12,290 nucleotides of DNA, from NCBI GenBank assembly GCA_004556255.1, contig SFHY01000029.1:1-12290 (forward strand), given 5' to 3'. This document shows positions 1 to 5,979 of the stretch, one piece after another (the first letter of the stretch is position 1; each line of letters begins with the position of its first letter). The position numbers and the translations under genes are program-made. The notes under the pieces are model-generated. The model worked only from the letters and a program-made list of their open reading frames with translations. It did no database searches and was not told the DNA's origin. Origin of the DNA: Lactobacillus delbrueckii. GTDB lineage: Bacteria; Bacillota; Bacilli; Lactobacillales; Lactobacillaceae.

Positions 1-18
1 CTAATTTCTTCTAGCAAG

Positions 19-48
19 AAAAAGGATGGGGAAACCCATCCTTTTTTT
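19..48 (+). terminator. Intrinsic terminator of the upstream gene
   Basis: A perfect 12-bp inverted repeat (AAAAAGGATGGG at 19-30, CCCATCCTTTTT at 35-46) closes on a GAAA loop and runs into seven T residues (42-48). This is a textbook rho-independent terminator. The A-rich left arm gives a T-tract on the other strand too, so it may work in both directions. No gene end is visible upstream in the window. By the usual Firmicutes order it would end rpsB-tsf, which is inference. It separates the upstream unit from the pyrH promoter. Confidence 0.93.
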
Positions 49-100
49 GTCGGCAAATTAGCTTTTGCAAATTTAAGCTGGTGAAATAGGATAAATAGGA

Positions 101-128
101 GAGACAGTGTTCTGTTTTATGGTAAAAT
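101..128 (+). promoter_or_regulatory. Probable sigma-A promoter for pyrH
   Basis: The -10 candidate is TAAAAT at 123-128, preceded by TGG at 120-122, which makes an extended -10. The -35 candidate is GAGACA at 101-106, matching four of six consensus bases, with a 16-bp spacer. Transcription would start near 133-136, leaving a leader of only about 20 bases before the pyrH ATG. That leaves no room for a riboswitch or pyrimidine attenuator. The position between a strong terminator and the first gene of a packed cluster supports the call; the weak -35 lowers certainty. Confidence 0.65.
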
Positions 129-153
129 AGTTAGAGCTAATTAGGAGGGCATT

Positions 154-879
154 ATGAGTCAAGTTAAATATAATCGTATCATTTTGAAAATTTCCGGCGA
201 AGCTTTGGCCGGGGAAAAGGGAACTGGTATTGACCCAACTGTGATCAAGAAATTGGCACATGAAATCAAGCTGGTTCATGACATGGGCGTGCAGATCGGC
301 GTCGTTTGCGGCGGCGGCAACATGTGGCGCGGTGAAACCGGGGCCAAGCTGGGCATGGAAAGAGCTCAGGCTGACTACATGGGCATGCTGGCCACGATCA
401 TGAATGGCCTGGCCCTGCAAGATGGTCTGGAAACTGCCGGCGTGCCAACCAGACTGCAAACTTCAATCTCCATGCGGCAAGTGGCTGAACCTTACATCCG
501 CCGGGTCGCAATCAGCCACATGGAAAAGAACCGGGTCGTTATCTTCGGCGGCGGCACCGGCAACCCGTACTTCTCAACTGACACCACGGCTGCTTTGCGG
601 GCAGCGGAAATTAACGCTGACGTGATCTTGATGGCCAAGAACGGGGTTGACGGGGTTTATACTGCTGACCCGAACCTGGACCCGAGCGCCAAGAAGTTTG
701 CTGAACTGACCCAGCTGGACATGATCTCCAAGGGCTTGCAAGTCATGGACAGAACTGCCAGCTCCTTGTCCATGGACACCCATATTCCATTGATTGTCTT
801 CAACGTCAACACTCCAGGCAACATCAAGCGGGTTGTTGAAGGCGAAAACATCGGGACCATTATCAGAGGTGACAAGTAA
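154..879 (+). CDS. pyrH: UMP kinase (uridylate kinase)
   Basis: PyrH phosphorylates UMP to UDP with ATP in the cytoplasm, the first step from UMP towards UTP and CTP. The product is 241 residues, the usual length for this hexameric amino-acid-kinase-fold family, which is unrelated to eukaryotic UMP/CMP kinases. Visible signatures are the N-terminal KISGEAL (K12, G15), the glycine-rich GGGNMWRG at 53-60, DYMGMLATIMNG starting at D74, and GGTGNPYFSTDT at 133-144, which forms part of the UMP/ATP site. The ATG is placed by AGGAGG at 143-148 with a 5-base spacer. Family members are typically activated by GTP and inhibited by UTP, which is family knowledge. The stop overlaps the frr start by one base (TAATG), so the two are probably translationally coupled, as in most bacteria. 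Confidence 0.98.
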   Translation: MSQVKYNRIILKISGEALAGEKGTGIDPTVIKKLAHEIKLVHDMGVQIGVVCGGGNMWRGETGAKLGMERAQADYMGMLATIMNGLALQDGLETAGVPTRLQTSISMRQVAEPYIRRVAISHMEKNRVVIFGGGTGNPYFSTDTTAALRAAEINADVILMAKNGVDGVYTADPNLDPSAKKFAELTQLDMISKGLQVMDRTASSLSMDTHIPLIVFNVNTPGNIKRVVEGENIGTIIRGDK

Positions 880-1436
880 TGAACAACGAAACGATTGCTA
901 AAGCCAAGAGCAACATGAACAAGTCCATCGAAGTCTACCAGAGCAATCTGGCAACTGTCCGGGCCGGGGTAGCCAACGCTTCCCTTTTGGACCGGGTGAT
1001 GGTTGAATACTACGGGGTACCGACTCCGCTGGTGCAAATGGCCGGGATTACCATCCCAGAACCACGGGTCTTGATGATTACCCCTTACGACAAGACTTCC
1101 TTAAACGATATCGAACACGCCATTCTGGCTTCTGACCTGGGGCTTACCCCTGCCAATGACGGTAACGTTATCCGCCTGGTTATCCCGCAACTGACTGGGG
1201 AACGGCGGCAGGAAATTGCCAAGGAAGTCGGCAAGCTGGCTGAAGAAGCCAAGATCGCTGTCCGCAACGTCCGCCAGGAAGCCATGAAGGCTTTGAAGAA
1301 GCAGGAAAAGGACGGCGAAATCACTGAAGACGAAGAACGGCGCTTGGAAAAGGAAGTCCAGAAGGTCACTGACGAATCAACCAAGAAGATTGACCAAATG
1401 GCTGACAACAAGCGCAAGGAAATCACTCAAGGTTAA
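879..1436 (+). CDS. frr: Ribosome recycling factor
   Basis: RRF works with EF-G after termination to split the post-termination 70S complex so that ribosomes can be reused. The 185-residue length is standard. The sequence shows the family pattern: an N-terminal helix (MNNETIAKAKSNMNKSIEVY), the hinge and domain II stretch around VEYYGVPTPLVQMAG, then PEPRVLMITPYDKT, then the long charged helices of the three-helix bundle ending near ADNKRKEITQG. The ATG sits in the TAATG overlap with pyrH, and an AGAGGT ribosome-binding site (865-870) lies inside the pyrH end. There is no intergenic space on either side (2 bases to uppS), so it must be read from the pyrH transcript. No key region is missing. 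Confidence 0.98.
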   Translation: MNNETIAKAKSNMNKSIEVYQSNLATVRAGVANASLLDRVMVEYYGVPTPLVQMAGITIPEPRVLMITPYDKTSLNDIEHAILASDLGLTPANDGNVIRLVIPQLTGERRQEIAKEVGKLAEEAKIAVRNVRQEAMKALKKQEKDGEITEDEERRLEKEVQKVTDESTKKIDQMADNKRKEITQG

Positions 1437-1438
1437 TT

Positions 1439-2170
1439 ATGGATAAGAATAAGCAGCTTAATCATTTGGCGATCATCATGGACGGCAATGGCCGCTGGGC
1501 GAAGAAGCGGCACATGCCGCGCTTCATGGGCCACAAGGCCGGGATGGACAACGTTGAAAAGATTGCGCTCGCGGCAGATGAGTTGGGAATTAAAGTCCTG
1601 ACTCTTTATGCTTTTTCAACGGAGAACTGGGCCCGGCCCAAGGATGAGGTCAATTATTTGATGAACCTGCCGGTCAAGTTTTTTGACAAGTTCATGCCCC
1701 GCCTGCAGGCCCACAATGTTAAGGTCAACATCATGGGCTACCTGGATGCCCTGCCGGACTCAACCAGAGAAGTGGTTGAGCGGGCCATGGCGGAAACGGC
1801 GGGCAATACCGGCCTCGTATTGAATTTTGCCTTCAATTACGGGTCAAGAAAAGAAATCGTTTCAGCCGTGCAGGCTCTGGCCAAAGAAGCCGCCAGCGGG
1901 GAAATTGAGCCGGAAACAATTACTGAAGACATGGTTTCCGCCAAGCTGATGACCGCCAAGTTTGCCCCTTATTCTGATCCAGACCTCTTGATCAGAACAT
2001 CTGGCGAGCAGAGAATCAGCAACTTCCTGCTCTGGCAGATTGCTTACTCAGAGCTTGCCTTTACGGACAAGGCCTGGCCGGACTTCGACGAAAACGACTT
2101 GGCCGAAATGGTTAAGATCTACCAGCACCGGGACCGGCGCTTTGGTAAATTAGATGAAACAGATAGTTAG
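1439..2170 (+). CDS. uppS: Isoprenyl transferase, undecaprenyl diphosphate synthase
   Basis: UppS adds isopentenyl units in cis to farnesyl diphosphate to make C55 undecaprenyl diphosphate, the lipid carrier for peptidoglycan, teichoic acid and polysaccharide export. It acts at the cytoplasmic membrane face. The 243 residues match the cis-prenyltransferase family. IIMDGNGRWAKKR near the N-terminus holds catalytic D15 (E. coli D26). LYAFSTENWARP and FNYGSRKEI follow. Near the C-terminus, RTSGEQRISNFLLWQ starts at R186, with R192, S194 and E205 corresponding by position to the E. coli R200, S202 and E213 diphosphate/Mg2+ site. The start lies 2 bases after frr with only a weak AAGG (1429-1432) upstream, so translation probably depends on coupling. 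A dehydrodolichyl synthase or short-chain enzyme is unlikely in this context. Confidence 0.97.
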   Translation: MDKNKQLNHLAIIMDGNGRWAKKRHMPRFMGHKAGMDNVEKIALAADELGIKVLTLYAFSTENWARPKDEVNYLMNLPVKFFDKFMPRLQAHNVKVNIMGYLDALPDSTREVVERAMAETAGNTGLVLNFAFNYGSRKEIVSAVQALAKEAASGEIEPETITEDMVSAKLMTAKFAPYSDPDLLIRTSGEQRISNFLLWQIAYSELAFTDKAWPDFDENDLAEMVKIYQHRDRRFGKLDETDS

Positions 2171-2175
2171 GTAAT

Positions 2176-2973
2176 ATGAAACAAAGAGTAATTACAGCAG
2201 TTGTTGCTTTATTGATTTTTATCCCGGTCCTGGTTGCCGGGGGGTTGTGGATTGACTGGCTGGCTGCCTTTTTGGCTGCTGTCGGCATTAGTGAAGTCTT
2301 CTTGATGAAGAAGCAGATTCTGGTCTCAGTTGACTTTACCCTGGCTGCCCTGGCCACCTTGACCTGGACCGTGCCCAATTCCTTCTTCGGCTTTTTGCCA
2401 AAACATTGGAGCAAGTGGGGCGTCTTCTATGCCTTGGTAATGCTGCTTTTAACCTGGACGGTTTTGTCTAAGAACAAGACGACTTTTGACGATATCGGCG
2501 TTTACGTCCTGTCAAGTTTGTATATTGGGACTGGTTTCCACTACCTGGCTGCGATCAGAAACAGCGATCCAGTCCACGGTTTGTGGCGCTTGCTCTTTGC
2601 CTTCGTGATTGTCTGGACAACTGATACGGCTGCCTACATGGTTGGCCGCAAGTTCGGCAAGCACAAACTTTGGCCAGTGATCAGCCCGAACAAGACTTGG
2701 GAAGGGTCAATAGGGGCCGTGATCATCGCGGTTATCGTGACGGCAATTTACGTCAACCTGGTTCCAGTCGGCGGCGACAAGACGAGCTTGATCATTGCTT
2801 CCTTCTTCCTGTCAATCGCCGGCCAGATGGGCGACCTGGTTGAATCAGCCTACAAGCGCTTCTACGGCGTTAAAGACTCCGGCAAGATCTTGCCGGGTCA
2901 CGGCGGGATCCTGGACCGGTTTGACAGTACGCTTTTCGTTTTGCCAATCGTTGCCCTGATCTTTGGGATTTAG
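2176..2973 (+). CDS. cdsA: Phosphatidate cytidylyltransferase (CDP-diglyceride synthase)
   Basis: CdsA transfers CMP from CTP to phosphatidic acid to form CDP-diacylglycerol, the precursor of phosphatidylglycerol and cardiolipin. It is an integral membrane enzyme. The 265 residues are hydrophobic almost throughout, starting with a helix at about residues 4-24 (VITAVVALLIFIPVLVAGG), with several more membrane segments between about 27 and 215. The family signature occupies residues 224-250: S-x-Y-K-R, K233-D234, then PGHGGILDRFD, which carries the acidic metal ligands. The upstream NKTWEG motif is also typical. It starts 5 bases after uppS with a weak TTAGG site. In B. subtilis the next gene is dxr; here rseP follows directly. 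Confidence 0.96.
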   Translation: MKQRVITAVVALLIFIPVLVAGGLWIDWLAAFLAAVGISEVFLMKKQILVSVDFTLAALATLTWTVPNSFFGFLPKHWSKWGVFYALVMLLLTWTVLSKNKTTFDDIGVYVLSSLYIGTGFHYLAAIRNSDPVHGLWRLLFAFVIVWTTDTAAYMVGRKFGKHKLWPVISPNKTWEGSIGAVIIAVIVTAIYVNLVPVGGDKTSLIIASFFLSIAGQMGDLVESAYKRFYGVKDSGKILPGHGGILDRFDSTLFVLPIVALIFGI

Positions 2974-2978
2974 GAGGT
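2972..2978 (+). promoter_or_regulatory. Strong ribosome-binding site that sets the rseP GTG start
   Basis: AGGAGGT overlaps the cdsA stop codon (TAG, 2971-2973) and stands 4 bases before GTG 2983. It is the best Shine-Dalgarno match in the cluster and fixes the non-ATG start of rseP. The overlap with the stop also links termination on cdsA to initiation on rseP. Confidence 0.85.
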
Positions 2979-2982
2979 CGCT

Positions 2983-4230
2983 GTGAAAAGTATTCTAGCC
3001 TTCATTATAATTTTTGGCCTGGTGGTCTTTGTCCACGAATTTGGACACTTTTTCGTGGCGAAAAAGGCCGGTATTTTGGTGCGCGAATTTTCAATCGGCA
3101 TGGGGCCAAAACTTGTTCAGTGGCGGCCAGGACAAACTACCTACACTATCCGCTGGCTGCCGCTTGGCGGCTATGTCCGCCTGGCTGGTCCCGACGAGCA
3201 GAGTGAAATCGACCCTGGGACGGCTGTTGTCTTGGAACTGAATGAGGCTGGAATTGTTACGCGAATCGATGCTTCAGAATCAGACCTGCCAATTGAAGGC
3301 CGCCCCTTGCGGGTGACCAAGGCCGACCTGGTTGATGACTTGACGATTGAAGGATATGAAAACGGAGACGAGAGCCAGCTGGTGACCTACAAGGTCGACC
3401 ATGACGCGACCATGATCGATGAAACGGGCACTGAACTGCAGATTGCTCCCCGGGACGTGCAGCTGCCGGCGGCCAAGCCTTGGAAGAAGCTGTCAACCTC
3501 TTTTGCCGGACCTTTCATGAATATCGTTTTGGGCTTTGTGGTCTTGATGATTTACAGTTTTGCCTCAGTTGGCCCGGCAACGACGACTGTCGGTCAGGTA
3601 GCGGCCAATTCACCGGCCCAGCACGTTTTGCAAAAGGGCGACCAGATCATGGCCATCAACGGCCAGAAGATCAGCACTTTTGACCAGGTCAGCCAGGCAA
3701 TCTCTTCTTCCAAGGGCAAGACCATGACTGTCAAGGTCAAGCGGAAGGGAAGCGAAAAGTCAGTCAAGCTGACGCCAAAGTACTCAAAGAAGACCAAGTC
3801 TTACCTGGTTGGCATCGTTGCCCAGGCCGACAACTCATTTTCCGCCAAGCTGAAGCGGGGCTGGGATTTGAGCTGGCAGGTGACGGGGATGATCTTCCAG
3901 GCCCTGGGCAACTTGTTCAAGCACTTCAGCTTAAACAAATTGTCTGGTCCAGTCGGGATCTACTCAGAAACCTCTAAGGCAACTTCCATGGGTCTGACCT
4001 ATATGCTGGCCTTTGTCGGCATGCTGTCCATCAACCTGGGGATCGTCAACTTGATTCCGATTCCCGGCCTGGACGGGGGCAAGCTTTTGCTGGAACTTAT
4101 CGAGCTCCTGCGGGGCAAGCCGATTCCAGAGGAGCATGAAACAGTTGTTGACTTGATCGGGGTGGTCTTCTTGCTGATTTTGATCATCGCGGTAACTGGC
4201 AACGACATCTACCGCTACTTTATCAAGTAG
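2983..4230 (+). CDS. rseP: Site-2 intramembrane zinc metalloprotease (RseP/RasP/Eep family)
   Basis: This is an M50-family protease that cuts substrates within the membrane: anti-sigma factors in B. subtilis and E. coli, and signal-peptide remnants or pheromone precursors in streptococci and enterococci (Eep). Which substrates apply here cannot be read from the sequence. The first membrane helix carries the zinc motif HEFGH at residues 18-22. A long soluble stretch follows (about 68-165), then a membrane helix after FAGPFMN, then a PDZ domain at about 195-270 (QVAANSPAQHVLQKGDQIMAINGQ). The third zinc-ligand motif NLIPIPGLDGG lies at 356-366 with D364. A last helix near 383-403 ends the protein. 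The 415 residues match RasP (about 420). The start is GTG, supported by AGGAGGT at 2972-2978 and by HExxH falling at the expected distance. Confidence 0.96.
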   Translation: MKSILAFIIIFGLVVFVHEFGHFFVAKKAGILVREFSIGMGPKLVQWRPGQTTYTIRWLPLGGYVRLAGPDEQSEIDPGTAVVLELNEAGIVTRIDASESDLPIEGRPLRVTKADLVDDLTIEGYENGDESQLVTYKVDHDATMIDETGTELQIAPRDVQLPAAKPWKKLSTSFAGPFMNIVLGFVVLMIYSFASVGPATTTVGQVAANSPAQHVLQKGDQIMAINGQKISTFDQVSQAISSSKGKTMTVKVKRKGSEKSVKLTPKYSKKTKSYLVGIVAQADNSFSAKLKRGWDLSWQVTGMIFQALGNLFKHFSLNKLSGPVGIYSETSKATSMGLTYMLAFVGMLSINLGIVNLIPIPGLDGGKLLLELIELLRGKPIPEEHETVVDLIGVVFLLILIIAVTGNDIYRYFIK

Positions 4231-4269
4231 TCCTTGAAATAATAAATGTTTAGGAGAATTTAGTTAATT

Positions 4270-5967
4270 ATGCGTCAATCAATCTTTTTCATGCCGACGC
4301 TGAAGGAAACTCCAGCCGACGCGGTTGCAAAGAGCCACCAAGTAATGCTGCGGGGCGGCTACATCCGGCAGGTTACGGCTGGTGTCTACTCATACCTGCC
4401 GCTGGGCTACAAGGTCTTGCGCAAGACTGAAAAGATCATTGAAGAAGAAATGGCTAATGCCGGCGTCGTTGAAATGATCATGCCGCACATGCTGCCAGCT
4501 TCAATGTGGGAAGAATCAGGCCGTCTGCCGAAGTATGGTCCGGAAATGTTCCGTTTGAAGGACCGGCACGGCCGGGAAATGCTGCTTGGGCCAACCCACG
4601 AAGAAACCTTCACTGAAGTCGTGGCCAAGAGCCTCAAGTCATACAAGCAGATGCCTTTGCACCTTTACCAGATTCAAACCAAGTTCCGGGATGAAAACCG
4701 GCCACGTTTCGGCCTTCTCCGGGGCAGAGAGTTTGTTATGCTGGACGGCTACAGCTTCGCGGCCAGCCGGGAACAGCTGGACAAGCAGTTTGATGATGAA
4801 AAGGCAGCTTACCTCAAAATCTTCAAGCGTACGGGCGTGGAAGTCCGGCCAGTTATTGCTGACTCTGGGACTATGGGGGGCAAGAACTCCACTGAATTCC
4901 AAGCCCCTGCTGCTGTTGGTGAAGACACTATTGCCACAAACGCCTCCGGCACTTATGCTGCTAACTTGGAAATGGCCGTCAGCGTTGACACCTTCAAGCA
5001 AGAACCTGAAGAACTGAAGGCAATGGAAAAGGTTGCTACTCCAGGCTGCGATTCAATTGACAAGCTGGTTGAATTCCTGCAAGTACCGGCAACCAGAATT
5101 GTCAAGAGCGTCCTCTACATCGTTGACGAAAAGAAGAAGGTCCTGGTTTTGATCCGGGCTGACAAGGAAGTCAACGAAGTCAAGTTGACCCACCTCTTGG
5201 ACTGCGACAGTCTGCGGGTTGCTGAAACTAGCGACCTGGAAGAACTGACCGGGGCTGGCAAGGGCGGCGTTGGCCCGGTAAACGCTGACTGGGCTGACGA
5301 GATCGTGGCTGACGAAACTGTCAAGGGCCTCTATAACGTGGTCGTTGGTGCTGGCGAAAGCGATGCGCAATTCATCAATGCCAACCTGGACCGGGACTTC
5401 AAGGCTGACCGTTTTGCTGACCTCCGGGTTGCCAACGAAGGTGAACCAGACCCGGTTGACCATGAACCACTGCAGTTCACTACCTCAATTGAGGTTGGTC
5501 ATATCTTCAAGCTGGGGACCTACTACACGGAAACCATGGGAGCTAAGTTCTTGGACCAAAACGGCAAGACCCAGCCTGTCATCATGGGCTCATACGGGAT
5601 CGGGGTTACCCGCCTGCTTTCAGCCGTTGTTGAACAGCACGCGACTGAAAACGGGGTTGCTTGGCCAAAGGAAATCGCGCCATTTGGGATTCACATCATC
5701 CAGATGAAGATGAAGGATGAAACTCAAAGCAAGCTGGCCGAAGACTTGGAAGCCAAGTTTGCTAAGTATGACGTCCTTTACGATGACCGTAACGAACGTC
5801 CAGGCGTCAAGTTCAACGATGCTGACCTGGTTGGCGCGCCAATCAGAATTACTGTTGGTCGCGACGCTGCTGACGGGATCGTTGAAGTCAAGCGGCCAGG
5901 CGACGACCAGGCACAAAAGCTGGCTGTTACCGACCTGGAAGACTTTATTGCCAGCGAATTAGATTAG
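4270..5967 (+). CDS. proS: Prolyl-tRNA synthetase, bacterial type with editing domain
   Basis: ProS charges tRNA-Pro with proline in the cytoplasm. At 565 residues it is the long bacterial form. The N-terminus (MRQSIFFMPTLKETPADA) is typical, followed by the class II motif 2 region KFRDENRPRFGLLRGREF at 138-155 and motif 3 GSYGIGVTR at 440-448. Between them, at about 225-405, lies the INS domain that hydrolyses Ala-tRNA-Pro. K279 is at the same number as the E. coli editing lysine. The position I align with E. coli His369 is Q367 here. The C-terminal anticodon-binding domain contains DDRNERPGVKFNDADLVG. The gap from rseP is 39 bases and holds no T-box leader. AGGAG at 4252-4256 lies 13 bases from the ATG, longer than usual; an in-frame stop at 4261-4263 rules out an upstream ATG, GTG or TTG start. 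Confidence 0.97.
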   Translation: MRQSIFFMPTLKETPADAVAKSHQVMLRGGYIRQVTAGVYSYLPLGYKVLRKTEKIIEEEMANAGVVEMIMPHMLPASMWEESGRLPKYGPEMFRLKDRHGREMLLGPTHEETFTEVVAKSLKSYKQMPLHLYQIQTKFRDENRPRFGLLRGREFVMLDGYSFAASREQLDKQFDDEKAAYLKIFKRTGVEVRPVIADSGTMGGKNSTEFQAPAAVGEDTIATNASGTYAANLEMAVSVDTFKQEPEELKAMEKVATPGCDSIDKLVEFLQVPATRIVKSVLYIVDEKKKVLVLIRADKEVNEVKLTHLLDCDSLRVAETSDLEELTGAGKGGVGPVNADWADEIVADETVKGLYNVVVGAGESDAQFINANLDRDFKADRFADLRVANEGEPDPVDHEPLQFTTSIEVGHIFKLGTYYTETMGAKFLDQNGKTQPVIMGSYGIGVTRLLSAVVEQHATENGVAWPKEIAPFGIHIIQMKMKDETQSKLAEDLEAKFAKYDVLYDDRNERPGVKFNDADLVGAPIRITVGRDAADGIVEVKRPGDDQAQKLAVTDLEDFIASELD

Positions 5968-5979
5968 GATTGAACTCTC

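Noticed and set aside
1674..1690. Small inverted repeat with a T-run inside uppS (TCAAG / TTGA around TTTTTT)
   Set aside because: The stem is only about 4-5 bp and the T-run is in the loop, so it cannot act as a terminator. Lys-Phe-Phe-Asp-Lys coding explains it.
4231..4269. A/T-rich gap before proS as a promoter
   Set aside because: TAATAA-like sequences occur, but no -35 hexamer is found at 16-18 bases upstream, inside the rseP end. The gap is too short for a T-box.
5936..5970. Possible polC promoter at the proS end (TGGAAG / TTAGAT)
   Set aside because: The -35 candidate matches only three of six bases and the -10 is weak; such matches are expected by chance.
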